The notes below the pieces were generated by a model. The model did not search any database and was not told where the DNA came from. It worked only from the letters and a program-made list of their open reading frames with translations. 64,000 nucleotides of DNA from Alphaproteobacteria bacterium (GTDB lineage: Bacteria > Pseudomonadota > Alphaproteobacteria > Rhodobacterales > Rhodobacteraceae), in assembly GCA_030427145.1 (NCBI GenBank), contig JAUHWT010000004.1, forward strand, positions 206,389 through 270,388, given 5' to 3'. How positions within the stretch are numbered: position 1 is the stretch's first letter; the number at the start of each line of letters is the position of its first letter. Both the position numbers and the translations under genes were made by a program. This document shows positions 34,710 through 43,433 of the stretch, in pieces.

Positions 34710-35375
34710 ATGGCGCGTACACTCGTTATTGGAGCCTCCGGCGGTATCGGAAGCGCGGTGGCATCCGCTGCCACTGAACGCGGTGACGAGGTTACGGGCC
34801 TTTCGCGCCGCGGTGATGGTTTGGATATCACTGACCCCGACTCAGTCGACCGGATTATCGGCGGGCTGTCCGGCACGTTCGACCTCGTCTTCGTGGCGAC
34901 CGGCGCTCTGGTGGTGGATGGATACCAGCCGGAGAAATCAGTGCGTGCGCTCGAAGCCGAGGGCCTGGTTGGCCAGTTCCGCGTCAACACTATTGGCCCG
35001 GCTCTCATCCTCAAACACGTTCTCAAACTGCTGCCGCGGGATCGACGGAGCGTGTTCGCGGCACTCTCCGCACGGGTTGGTTCGATTGGTGACAACCGAC
35101 TGGGAGGATGGCACTCCTATCGCGCGTCCAAAGCGGCACTAAACCAGATTGTGCATGGTGCCGCCATTGAGGTCGCACGGACCCACAAACAGGCCGTATG
35201 CGTCTGTTTGCACCCAGGCACGGTCGAGACACGCTTCACTGCCGAATATGCCGACCGGCACGACACGGTGCCTGCGGACGAGGCGGCGGCGAATCTGCTC
35301 AACGTCATTGAGGGGCTGGAACCGGATCAGACCGGCAAATTCTTCGACTATGCCGGACGGGAGATCCCCTGGTAA
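34710..35375 (+). CDS. Short-chain dehydrogenase/reductase, photolyase-associated
   Basis: A 221-residue NAD(P)-dependent SDR: GASGGIGSAVA (8-18), an N-terminal DGLDITDPDS, and catalytic YRASKAA preceded by LSARVGSIG. It resembles the C-factor/CsgA-like short SDRs often found next to photolyase or cryptochrome genes. ATG 34710 with GGGAG upstream, 29 nt after phrB, so probably cotranscribed. Its stop is only 2 nt from the convergent gamma-carbonic anhydrase stop. Substrate unknown. Confidence 0.88.
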   Translation: MARTLVIGASGGIGSAVASAATERGDEVTGLSRRGDGLDITDPDSVDRIIGGLSGTFDLVFVATGALVVDGYQPEKSVRALEAEGLVGQFRVNTIGPALILKHVLKLLPRDRRSVFAALSARVGSIGDNRLGGWHSYRASKAALNQIVHGAAIEVARTHKQAVCVCLHPGTVETRFTAEYADRHDTVPADEAAANLLNVIEGLEPDQTGKFFDYAGREIPW

Positions 35376-35377
35376 AC

Positions 35378-35908
35378 TCAAACGGGCTCGTGCAGGCCCT
35401 TGCGAAAACGCATCATGTTTCGGCGATAGCCTTCAGCGGATTTCGCGAGGCCCGCAATTTCAGCCTCCTTGAGGTCACGAACGGGTTTGGCGGGACGTCC
35501 GACCACGAGCGTGCCTTCGGGGAATTCCTTGCCTTCTGTGACCAGTGAGCCAGCACCGACGAGAACATTTTTGCCGATCACCGCTCCGTTGAGGACGGTC
35601 GATCCCATGCCGATGAGACTGCCGTCGCTGATGGTACAGCCATGCAGAATGGCCATATGCCCAACCGTGCAGCCAGCGCCAATGGTCAATGGGAAGCCTA
35701 TGTCGGTATGACAGACGCAACCATCCTGAATGTTTGATCCCTCGCCCAACGTGATGGCTTCATTATCACCGCGCAGGACCGCATTGAACCAGACCGATGC
35801 GCCCTCGTGCAGTATGACCTTTCCCATCACCTGCGCTCCGGGTGCGATCCAGCAGTCTCCGTTTTCCGGGAGATTGGGCGCGGTTCCGTCAAGGGTAAAC
35901 AGGGGCAT
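35378..35908 (-). CDS. Gamma-carbonic anhydrase family protein
   Basis: A 176-residue left-handed beta-helix protein. Hexapeptide repeats run through the centre, with conserved [31 protein letters not shown] and [13 protein letters not shown], matching the YrdA/PaaY/CaiE-like gamma-CA group with three metal-binding His. True carbonic anhydrase activity varies in this group. Its start overlaps the gmk stop by one base (TGATG), so the two are coupled. Confidence 0.92.
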   Translation of the reverse strand: MPLFTLDGTAPNLPENGDCWIAPGAQVMGKVILHEGASVWFNAVLRGDNEAITLGEGSNIQDGCVCHTDIGFPLTIGAGCTVGHMAILHGCTISDGSLIGMGSTVLNGAVIGKNVLVGAGSLVTEGKEFPEGTLVVGRPAKPVRDLKEAEIAGLAKSAEGYRRNMMRFRKGLHEPV

Positions 35909-36555
35909 CAGTTGCGCTCCTCAAATTCGCGGTTCATTTCATTGACCAGTTCCATCAGTCCCGTGCGTCGGTCGCGGCGCAGGCGTTCCGCCTGGATTAT
36001 TGCCAGCAGTTCCTTTTCGCAGTTTGGCAGGCTCTCGTTGATCAAAACGTAGTCGTATTCCGCCCAGTGGCTGATCTCATCGCGTGATTTCGCCATCCGG
36101 TTGCGCACGACTTCCTCGCTGTCCTGGCCCCGCGTGCGCAGACGGTTTTCCAGTTCGGCAATTGATGGGGGCAGAATAAAGATCGAGACAACACTGTCCC
36201 GCAGCGGGGAGTTGCGGATCTGCTGTCCACCCTGCCAATCCACGTCAAACAGCACGTCCTGCCCCGCATTGATCGCAGCCTCGATCGGCGCGCGGGGCGT
36301 GCCGTACAGATTGCCAAACACCTCGGCATGTTCAAGCATCTCGCCATCACGCACCATGGTTTCGAACTCATGTCGGCTGCGGAAAAAGTATTCCCGTCCC
36401 TCCTGCTCTCCAGGGCGCGGCGGGCGGGTCGTGGCCGAGACCGAAAACCGTACGTTTGAGTCGAATTCCAACAAACGCCGGGACAGGGTCGATTTGCCCG
36501 CGCCAGAGGGGGACGAAAGGATAATCAGCAGGCCACGGCGGTTTACGTTACTCAT
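35908..36555 (-). CDS. gmk: Guanylate kinase
   Basis: Phosphorylates GMP to GDP with ATP. The 215-residue protein has P-loop [11 protein letters not shown] (about 14-24), the GMP-binding [17 protein letters not shown], and [14 protein letters not shown] start 3 nt after the yicC stop; yicC-gmk is a common pair. Normal length. Confidence 0.97.
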   Translation of the reverse strand: MSNVNRRGLLIILSSPSGAGKSTLSRRLLEFDSNVRFSVSATTRPPRPGEQEGREYFFRSRHEFETMVRDGEMLEHAEVFGNLYGTPRAPIEAAINAGQDVLFDVDWQGGQQIRNSPLRDSVVSIFILPPSIAELENRLRTRGQDSEEVVRNRMAKSRDEISHWAEYDYVLINESLPNCEKELLAIIQAERLRRDRRTGLMELVNEMNREFEERN

Positions 36556-36558
36556 GGC

Positions 36559-37455
36559 CTATTCCACATTCTGTACCTGTTCACGCATCTGGTCGATCAC
36601 CACCTTCAGCTCCAGACCAACCGATTTGAGATCGGTGGATCCGGCCTTGGAGCAAAGGGTGTTTGCCTCACGGTTAAATTCCTGGGTGAGAAAATCAAGC
36701 TTTCTTCCCACGGGGCCGTCCTGCTTCAGAAGGTCGCGGGCCGCGGACAGATGCGCATCCAGGCGATCAAGTTCCTCCGAAACATCCGCCTTCACGGCGA
36801 TGACCGCGAGTTCCTGCGCGATCCGGCTTTCGTCCATGTCCGCCGTGTTGTCGAGAATTGTCTGGAGCCGGGCGCGCAGAACCTCTCCGGAGCGGAATCC
36901 GCTCTCTTCCGCGGCCTTGCGGGCATCGGCGCAGAGTCGCGTTATGGTATCGAGCTTCTCGGAAAGAATGGACTGCAGGCTGGCGCCTTCGGCAGCACGC
37001 GCTTCTTTCAGGCCCGATACCAGATCGGAAATCCCGGCCTTCAGCGCCGCCATGAGTTCGGCGGAGTCCGACGGCAGCCGCGTATCGGTTTCCATCACTC
37101 CGCGCATCGACAACAGGTCGGCAATCGTTGGAGGCATCAGATCCAGACCACGTTCGGCGGCAAGCGTGGAGGCCTGTTCAATGCCGGAAATGACTTCTTC
37201 CAGAACTGCGGGATTTAATCGCGGTGCGGCTGCACCGGTACGGCGGCCGAGCTTCAGGGAAACGCTGATATTGCCACGGCTGAAGGCTTTTGAGACCGCC
37301 GTCCGGACCACCGGTTCGAGCGATTCGAAACCGTCCGGAAGACGCAGACGAATTTCCAGCCCGCGCCCGTTGACACTCCTCGCTTCCCACACCCAGGACG
37401 TTTCTTCGTCAGTGCCGGAGTGGTCGGCGAAGCCGGTCATTGAATTCAGTGGCAT
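36559..37455 (-). CDS. yicC: YicC/YloC family endoribonuclease
   Basis: A 298-residue member of the YicC/YloC family, for which endoribonuclease activity has been reported. The N-terminus MPLNSMTGFA is the family hallmark, followed by EARSVNGRGLEIRLRLP; the C-terminal DUF1732 domain has GRKLDFLTQEFNREANTLCSKAGS and ends near VVIDQMREQVQNVE. Two starts are possible, at 37455 or five codons in. The 195-bp gap to the divergent PAS gene contains AT-rich sequence likely to hold both promoters. Confidence 0.94.
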   Translation of the reverse strand: MPLNSMTGFADHSGTDEETSWVWEARSVNGRGLEIRLRLPDGFESLEPVVRTAVSKAFSRGNISVSLKLGRRTGAAAPRLNPAVLEEVISGIEQASTLAAERGLDLMPPTIADLLSMRGVMETDTRLPSDSAELMAALKAGISDLVSGLKEARAAEGASLQSILSEKLDTITRLCADARKAAEESGFRSGEVLRARLQTILDNTADMDESRIAQELAVIAVKADVSEELDRLDAHLSAARDLLKQDGPVGRKLDFLTQEFNREANTLCSKAGSTDLKSVGLELKVVIDQMREQVQNVE

Positions 37456-37649
37456 TTTGGGGACGGCTCCAGCAATTTATCAGAGAGTATCATCAATTTT
37501 TTCATTTTTTTTGCGCAAATTAACGTAACTCGCGTAAAACGGGCGACTTTGCGGGAAAGGTCGTATAGCGTATAAAGAAGTTGTTTACCAACGTCCGTTT
37601 CCCGTACGGACAGGTGCAGCGGGATGTTTTGGTACGATCGAGTTAAGTA

Positions 37650-38306
37650 ATGAATGATCTGATGTTGTCATCGCTGAAATCCTACTGGGAGCGTCTTCGC
37701 GCCGGCAGGGTTGCGCCGTATCGCGCGGAGATTGATCCGCGGCAGTTCGAGTCCGCTCTGGAAAACATGTTTATCATCGAAAAGATCGGTGCGGACAACA
37801 TGCGGATACGGCTGGCCGGTATGAAAATCTGCGAAATGGCCAATATGGAAGTCCGCGGCATGCAGCCCGGTCAGCTCGTGAACGAGGTGGACCGCGAACG
37901 CTATGAACGGCTGCTCAACGTTGTCATGAACGAACCCGCTGTGGTTGAGCTGAAGCTAGAGGCACCTAACCGGTCGGGCTCCTATCACGCGACCATGCTG
38001 ATGATGCCGCTGCGCAGTGATTTCGGCGATATCAACCGTGTACTTGGCTGCACGGCCGGCGAGAGCGATATTTTCGCCCCGCCCCTGTCCTTCTCGATCA
38101 GGGACGTGACCGTAACGCCGATTGAAACAAACCAGTCCGGCAAGTCCGAGGCGCGTCAGCCGCTGCCAGGCTTCGCGGAAGAACAGGCATCGTTTGATGG
38201 CCCGCCGCCACGCCAGCCGAAACTTACCTCCATCGAGGGCAATCCGGAGGCCCGCTCGCGGTCGCGCGAGGGTGCGCCGAAACTGAGGATTATCGACGGC
38301 AAATAG
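37650..38306 (+). CDS. PAS_5 domain protein
   Basis: A 218-residue soluble protein with an alphaproteobacterial PAS_5-type domain in the first about 150 residues (YWERLRAGRVAPYRAEIDPRQFESALENMFIIEK is the span opening the domain; RIRLAGMKICEMANMEVRGM lies inside it), followed by a low-complexity Pro/Ser/Arg-rich tail. Relatives include MopJ-like signalling proteins linked to cell-cycle control; no output domain is present. ATG 37650. Confidence 0.83.
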   Translation: MNDLMLSSLKSYWERLRAGRVAPYRAEIDPRQFESALENMFIIEKIGADNMRIRLAGMKICEMANMEVRGMQPGQLVNEVDRERYERLLNVVMNEPAVVELKLEAPNRSGSYHATMLMMPLRSDFGDINRVLGCTAGESDIFAPPLSFSIRDVTVTPIETNQSGKSEARQPLPGFAEEQASFDGPPPRQPKLTSIEGNPEARSRSREGAPKLRIIDGK

Positions 38307-38326
38307 TCGGCGGTTGAGAACCGGGT

Positions 38327-39199
38327 TCAGTGGTCCCGCGTGATCCAGGAGGATTGCGGAATACCCTGAAGCGCAAGGAGCGCGGTGAGATCAGAATGGT
38401 CCAGCCGGGCGTCCGCAGCCTCCGCAAGCGCGGGTTTGGCATGATAGGCCACACCAAGGCCTGACGCCGCGACCATGTCGAGATCGTTTGCACCATCCCC
38501 GACGGCGATCACTTCCTCAAAACCCAATCCATTTTCCCGGAGCTTTTCGCCGAGTGCTTCCAGCTTTGCCGCGCGGCCAAGGATCGGCCGCCCGACATCC
38601 CCTGTGAGCCTGCCGTCTTGTTCCAGCAGGACATTGGCCTGATGGCTCGCAAATCCGACCTCTTCCGCCACGCGTCCGGTAAAATAGTCAAATCCGCCTG
38701 AAACCAGCGCTGTGACCGCACCACGGGAATTCATTGTCTGGACGAGGGTCCACGCGCCGGGATTGAGTTTGACACGCTCGGCGTAACAGTCGGACAGCGA
38801 TGAAACCGGCAGGTCGCGTAGCAGGCCAACGCGCGCGAGAATGGCCTCCTCGAAATCCAGTTCGCCCTGCATTGCAAGGTCCGTGATGCGCGAAACCTCG
38901 TCCTTCACGCCCGCGAAATCCGCAAGCTCATCAATGCATTCCACGCTGATCATCGTGGAATCCATGTCTGCGATCAGGAGTTTCTTCTCGCGGTTGCGCC
39001 CGGGAACCCAGTTCAGATCGAACTGCTGAAACTGCGCGCGCAGAGCCCCAACATCCGTTGCGGAGGGCAGAGCGAAATCCACCGCCGTATCCGCCAGACG
39101 TCGCGGTTCGGACCCACTCAACGCGTCGGCGACCTGTGCTGCCTCGGCGTCAGAGACGCCGGAAGCCGATGTTACAACCACAAAACCCTGGCCACTCAT
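38327..39199 (-). CDS. serB: Phosphoserine phosphatase SerB
   Basis: Last step of serine synthesis. A 290-residue HAD phosphatase: a degenerate N-terminal ACT-like domain, then the catalytic DMDSTM (about 79-84, Asp nucleophile), VSGGFDYFT, and the Mg-binding GDGANDLDM. ATG start. It lies 20 nt from the convergent PAS_5 gene and 35 nt after the DAHP synthase gene, possibly in the same transcript. Confidence 0.96.
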   Translation of the reverse strand: MSGQGFVVVTSASGVSDAEAAQVADALSGSEPRRLADTAVDFALPSATDVGALRAQFQQFDLNWVPGRNREKKLLIADMDSTMISVECIDELADFAGVKDEVSRITDLAMQGELDFEEAILARVGLLRDLPVSSLSDCYAERVKLNPGAWTLVQTMNSRGAVTALVSGGFDYFTGRVAEEVGFASHQANVLLEQDGRLTGDVGRPILGRAAKLEALGEKLRENGLGFEEVIAVGDGANDLDMVAASGLGVAYHAKPALAEAADARLDHSDLTALLALQGIPQSSWITRDH

Positions 39200-39234
39200 G
39201 CACCGGCTCCCGTTTACTCAATTTAGCCCGCGGG

Positions 39235-40605
39235 TCAGCTAACCGCGCGCTGTTCCTCAAGACGCTTGTGGAGCATGTCAGCCACGAGGAAGGCCAACTC
39301 AAGCGACTGCGCCGCATTTAGACGCGGGTCGCAGGCGGTGTGATAGCGGTCGGAGAGATCCTCATCGGATACCGCACGCACGCCACCGGTACATTCGGTC
39401 ACGTCACGGCCCGTCATCTCGAAGTGAACGCCACCGGGAACCGTGCCTTCGGAACTGTGGATTGCGAAGAATTCACGCACCTCACGCAGGACGCGGTCAA
39501 AGGGACGGGTTTTGTAGCCCGATTCCGACTTGATCGTGTTCCCGTGCATCGGATCGCATGACCAGACAACCTTGCGTCCTTCACGCTGCACGGCCTGGAT
39601 GAGACGCGGCAGGTGTTCGCCCACCTGACCGGCACCAAAACGAGCAATCAGAGTTAGGCGCCCTGCCTCGTTTTTGGGGTTGAGCGTGTCAATCAGCTTG
39701 AGAAGGTCACTTTCGGTGATCGACGGACCGCATTTCAGGCCAATCGGATTCTGTACACCGCGCAGGAACTCGACATGCGCACCGTCCGGCTGGCGGGTAC
39801 GGTCGCCGATCCAGAGCATGTGGCCGGACCCGGCAACCGGGACACCGGTTGTACTGTCGACACGGCACAGGGCCTCCTCGTACTCGAGCAGAAGCGCCTC
39901 ATGGCTGGTGTAGAAATCAACCCGGCTCAGTGTGTCGTTGCTGGATCCGTCAACGCCCGCAGCCCGCATGAATTCAAGTGAATCGCCAATGCGGTTCGCA
40001 ATTTTGTGGTACTCGGAATAGCCCTCGGCACCGGCGGTGAAATCGAGCGTCCACGCATGAACCCGGGCGATGTCAGCAAAACCGCCCTGCCCAAACGCGC
40101 GCAGGAGGTTGAGCGTACCGGCAGCCTGGGTGTAGGCCTGAAGCATACGGTCCGGGTCCGGGATCCGGCTTTCGGAGGTCGGCTCAAAACCGTTGATGAT
40201 ATCACCGCGGTAGGACGGCAGAACCTCACCATTCACATTTTCCGTAGGTGAGGACCGGGGCTTCGCGAACTGACCTGCTATACGCCCGATTTTGACCACC
40301 GGGCATTTCGCGCCGAAGGTCAGCACGATGGCCATCTGCAGCATCACCTGGAAAGTGTCACGAATGATGTCCGCGCGGAAGTCATTGAAGCTCTCGGCGC
40401 AGTCACCGCCCTGCAGAAGGAACGCCTTGCCTTCTGAAACCTCGGCCAGCTGCTGTTTCAGCTTGCGGGTTTCACCGGCGAACACCAGCGGTGGATAGGA
40501 GCCAAGTTTGCCCTCAACGCTTTTAAGGGCGTCGGCATCGGTATAATCCGGCATCTGGACCCGTGGTTTGGCACGCCATGCGGATTTGACCCATTCAGCA
40601 CTCAT
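39235..40605 (-). CDS. Class II 3-deoxy-7-phosphoheptulonate (DAHP) synthase
   Basis: First enzyme of the shikimate pathway, condensing PEP with erythrose 4-phosphate. The 456-residue protein has class II (plant-like) motifs: [31 protein letters not shown], and [18 protein letters not shown], with metal and PEP ligands. The open frame reaches 40641, but ATG 40605 ([10 protein letters not shown]) has GGGAGCAGGA upstream. The divergent GlxA-type regulator begins about 160 nt away. Confidence 0.95.
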   Translation of the reverse strand: MSAEWVKSAWRAKPRVQMPDYTDADALKSVEGKLGSYPPLVFAGETRKLKQQLAEVSEGKAFLLQGGDCAESFNDFRADIIRDTFQVMLQMAIVLTFGAKCPVVKIGRIAGQFAKPRSSPTENVNGEVLPSYRGDIINGFEPTSESRIPDPDRMLQAYTQAAGTLNLLRAFGQGGFADIARVHAWTLDFTAGAEGYSEYHKIANRIGDSLEFMRAAGVDGSSNDTLSRVDFYTSHEALLLEYEEALCRVDSTTGVPVAGSGHMLWIGDRTRQPDGAHVEFLRGVQNPIGLKCGPSITESDLLKLIDTLNPKNEAGRLTLIARFGAGQVGEHLPRLIQAVQREGRKVVWSCDPMHGNTIKSESGYKTRPFDRVLREVREFFAIHSSEGTVPGGVHFEMTGRDVTECTGGVRAVSDEDLSDRYHTACDPRLNAAQSLELAFLVADMLHKRLEEQRAVS

Positions 40606-40763
40606 TATCCTGCTCCCTGCAGTCGATTTCGATTCGGGCACCGTCTATAGCGACAGGGCTCATTATTGACCATACCCGTCATTTTGGCGTTAGGTTTTTG
40701 AATCCCCGAATCAGCCCCGTTAGGGCACAGGTTTCGCGGGATTGGAACAGGTTACGGATCGAC

Positions 40764-41738
40764 ATGAATGCTGACCCCTCCCCCCGTACCGAACGGATGG
40801 TTTTTCTACTTTTGGAAAACTTCACCCTGAGTGCGTTTGCGGGCGCGGTCGAGCCTTTGCGACTGGCCAACCATATCTGCAACACGAAGCTTTATGAGTG
40901 GGTCGTGGTCAGCGAGGACGGCAATCCGGTTACGTCCTCCTCCGGTGTTCAGGTCAGCTGCAATCAGGCCCTCGGGGAATTTGACCGTGACACGGCGATT
41001 ATCGTGATCGGCGGCATTGGAATAAAACAGTCGACCACAAGGACGGTCCTGAACTGGCTGAGGCGGGAGAGCCGGAGGGGCATGGCGATTGGTGCGGTCT
41101 GTACCGGTGCCTACGTCATCGCGAGCGCAGGGCTGCTCAATGGGAAACGCTGCACCACGCACTGGGATAACCGGGACAGCTTCATGGAGGAATTCCCGGA
41201 CATCGAACTCACCCAGAGTGTCTTTATCATCGACCAGAATCGCTACACCGCTGCGGGAGGCTCGGCGTCCTTCGATATGATGCTCAACCTAGTGGCCCGC
41301 AAACACGGCACCGATCTGGCGAACCAGGTGGCGGACCAGTTGATCCACACGTCGCTGCGCTCCGAATCAGACGAACAACGCCTTTCGATCCCCACGCGCA
41401 TTGGCGTGCGGCACCCGAAACTGGCGAAGGTGGTGCAGGAGATGGAAGATAATATTGAGGAACCGATCTCGCCATCGACCCTCGCCAAAGACGTAGGCAT
41501 GTCGACCCGCCAGCTGGAACGGCTGTTTCGGCGGTACATGAACCGCAGTCCCAAGCGGTATTATATGGAGCTTCGCCTTAAAAAGGCACGGAACCTGCTG
41601 CTGCAAACTGACATGAGCGTTATCAATGTGGCGCTCGCCTGCGGCTTTGCCTCTCCGTCGCATTTCTCCAAATGCTATCGCAGCATGTACAGCACGACGC
41701 CCTACCGCGAGCGGGGCGCCTCAGACGGCGAGCACTGA
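40764..41738 (+). CDS. GlxA-type AraC family transcriptional regulator
   Basis: A 324-residue regulator: an N-terminal DJ-1/PfpI-like amidotransferase fold (MVFLLLENFTLSAFAGAVEPLR ... AVCTGAYVIASAGLLNGKRCTTHW, about 12-200) and a C-terminal AraC domain with two helix-turn-helix units (STLAKDVGMSTRQLERLFRRYM; VALACGFASPSHFSKCYRSMY). The architecture matches GbdR/CdhR/ArgR-type regulators of betaine, carnitine or arginine use; the effector is not evident from the surroundings. ATG 40764 preferred over the ORF limit. Confidence 0.92.
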   Translation: MNADPSPRTERMVFLLLENFTLSAFAGAVEPLRLANHICNTKLYEWVVVSEDGNPVTSSSGVQVSCNQALGEFDRDTAIIVIGGIGIKQSTTRTVLNWLRRESRRGMAIGAVCTGAYVIASAGLLNGKRCTTHWDNRDSFMEEFPDIELTQSVFIIDQNRYTAAGGSASFDMMLNLVARKHGTDLANQVADQLIHTSLRSESDEQRLSIPTRIGVRHPKLAKVVQEMEDNIEEPISPSTLAKDVGMSTRQLERLFRRYMNRSPKRYYMELRLKKARNLLLQTDMSVINVALACGFASPSHFSKCYRSMYSTTPYRERGASDGEH

Positions 41739-41792
41739 TCACGCCCCGGCCCCCGGAACGTCACTTTTCCATTTTCAAACCCCACCAGAAGC

Positions 41793-42533
41793 TCAAGCCA
41801 CGCCACGGATGGCTGGCGGTTCGTCCTTTTGAATGCGTGCCGCGAGCAGAAGCATCAGTTCAGCGGCGGACCCGGCATCCGAAACGGCAGCCCTGGCGGT
41901 ACGGGCGAGTTCCTGATCGTCGAGCATCTCACCGATGGAAACGAGAAACTGCGAACAGTACGCAATGGTTTCCGCGTCGTTTTCCTTCATCGCCTCATTC
42001 AGGAGCGTCTGCGCGCGCAGCATGTCCTCGATGAAGGCGATCCTCATCGAGGAACGGTCGGAGAAATCCACGGAACGCTGATCCGGGCCAATCCGGCTGT
42101 CGGCATCGCTCAGTACGGACAGAATGCACTCCTGGAAAGCTGCGAGGCTCTCGATCGGCTTTTGCAGACATGTGGCAGCGCCAGCGGCCCGCGCCTCATC
42201 CTGCCATGCATCACGGTCGTGGCCACTCATGGCGATGATTCCGCTGATTGGTGTGGATGCGGAGGCGAGATGCCGGATCAGAGCCATGCCATCCCCGTCG
42301 GGCAGACCGAGATCCACAATCACCACGTTGGGCCGGTAAATGGCCAGGTGACGGCTTGCGGAATGAAGGGTGTCCGCCCTGCGAACCCGCGCGCCACTTT
42401 CGGCGGCGAAGAGGCGAATGGCCTCCGATGCGCTACGGCTGTCCTCAACGAGAAGAATTGTAACCGCAAACAGACAGTGTCGGCGCAAACCGCCAAGTGA
42501 AACCGGGCGGGGTTCTCCTGAAGATGCACTCAT
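41793..42533 (-). CDS. Response regulator with C-terminal helical domain
   Basis: A 246-residue protein with a CheY-like receiver domain (about 25-145): LLVEDSRSASEAIRLF gives the acidic pocket, IVDLGLPDGDG the phospho-acceptor Asp, and CLQKPI the conserved Lys. The remainder is helical with no recognisable DNA-binding or enzymatic motif. A TAA-N7-TTAA CtrA-like site lies 50 nt upstream. ATG 42533 is preferred over the ATG 7 codons earlier. Confidence 0.85.
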   Translation of the reverse strand: MSASSGEPRPVSLGGLRRHCLFAVTILLVEDSRSASEAIRLFAAESGARVRRADTLHSASRHLAIYRPNVVIVDLGLPDGDGMALIRHLASASTPISGIIAMSGHDRDAWQDEARAAGAATCLQKPIESLAAFQECILSVLSDADSRIGPDQRSVDFSDRSSMRIAFIEDMLRAQTLLNEAMKENDAETIAYCSQFLVSIGEMLDDQELARTARAAVSDAGSAAELMLLLAARIQKDEPPAIRGVA

Positions 42534-42582
42534 AACCAGATACTCCCAAAACAAACTACCAGGCGATTTGATGCCAACGTTG

Positions 42583-42597
42583 CTAACAGGAAGTTAA
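42583..42597. promoter_or_regulatory. Near-consensus CtrA-type site upstream of the response regulator
   Basis: CTAA-CAGGAAG-TTAA, seven of eight positions of TTAA-N7-TTAA, 50 nt upstream of the response regulator start. The right half continues as TTAACC, the commoner CtrA half-site. Confidence 0.45.
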
Positions 42598-42974
42598 CCA
42601 ACTTTGCACTCCACCCGACAAACGACTTTTAAACAACTGAAATACATACATTTTGAACCGAATACCCCGGGCCGTTTCCCTCAAATTGTCGCCATTTTTG
42701 GGATCATCGCGCCGAGCTTCCAGCCTGTGCCCAGCGCCGCTCGAATACAGCTTGCGAGGTTCTAACTCGTTGTAACGGTCTGAATTTGAGCCTTTTCTGG
42801 CTTCAATTGTTTTCGGGGTTACCGGGCATTTTGAAATGTTTCTCCGACGAGGTCGGGTCGCAATCCGCAGGGCACGACAGCGCGTCCCTGCTTACAGCCT
42901 GTCATTTTGAACGCGACTGCCTGCGGATCGGCGCATTCAAATGCGGAATGATGAAAAATTGCCGATACTTTGTC
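42598..42974. other. Non-coding stretch before tRNA-Gln
   Basis: About 380 bp between the CtrA-like site and the tRNA promoter. I see no supported gene, RNA or terminator here. An 81-codon plus-strand frame (42786-43031) ends in the tRNA and has no family pattern. Confidence 0.5.
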
Positions 42975-43003
42975 TTGAACTATGCGATCCGGTTTTGTAG
43001 ACA
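42975..43003 (+). promoter_or_regulatory. Candidate tRNA-Gln promoter
   Basis: TTGAAC (42975-42980), 17 bp, TAGACA (42998-43003), ending 13 nt before the mature tRNA 5' end. Confidence 0.5.
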
Positions 43004-43016
43004 GCGCGCACTCTAC

Positions 43017-43090
43017 TGGGGAATAGGTTAACGGTAGACCCGCAGACTCTGACTCTGTTAGTCCTGGTTCGAATCCAGGTTCCCCAGCCA
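43017..43090 (+). tRNA. tRNA-Gln(CUG)
   Basis: Cloverleaf of 74 nt including encoded CCA. The acceptor TGGGGAA pairs with TTCCCCA, the anticodon stem GCAGA/TCTGT encloses loop CTCTGAC with anticodon CTG, and the T-arm is CTGGTTCGAATCCAG. Discriminator G at 43087. Confidence 0.95.
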
Positions 43091-43165
43091 ATCCTCCCAA
43101 AAATCCAATTGAATCGAAGCTATCCTTAAGGGGAGCCTTATTGGTATTGAGAAGCTTTCCGGCGT

Positions 43166-43194
43166 GATACCGACCCGCTATAAAGCGGGGTATC
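43166..43194. other. Hairpin downstream of tRNA-Gln
   Basis: GATACC-GA-CCCGCT-ATAA-AGCGGG-GTATC: an 11-bp interrupted stem with a 4-nt loop. No U-tract follows on either strand, so it may be a processing or pause structure rather than an intrinsic terminator. The rest of 43091-43433 is AT-rich relative to the window and holds no convincing gene. Confidence 0.4.
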
Positions 43195-43433
43195 AGCAGG
43201 GCTTTCATTAGATTGAATCGCTCCACCAAATTTTTCGAGAACTCCCTTATATAGAAATCGTAATAGGAGTGACTCAACGCATTCATCTCGGCTGCACCCA
43301 AAAATTATCCAAAAACAGCCTGTACCGGGCATCTCATCCAAGTATACTCAACCTGCGGCCCGGAATTTTAATCTGAAGCATGGCTGCAACGACCATTTTA
43401 TTTTTTGTTCTTACTTGTGGTGGGGTAATTGAA

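Noticed and set aside
42819..43301. 160-codon minus-strand frame containing GEPGFEPGLTESESAGLPLTYSP
   Set aside because: This is antisense read-through of tRNA-Gln, a well-known annotation artefact; the rest has no family pattern.
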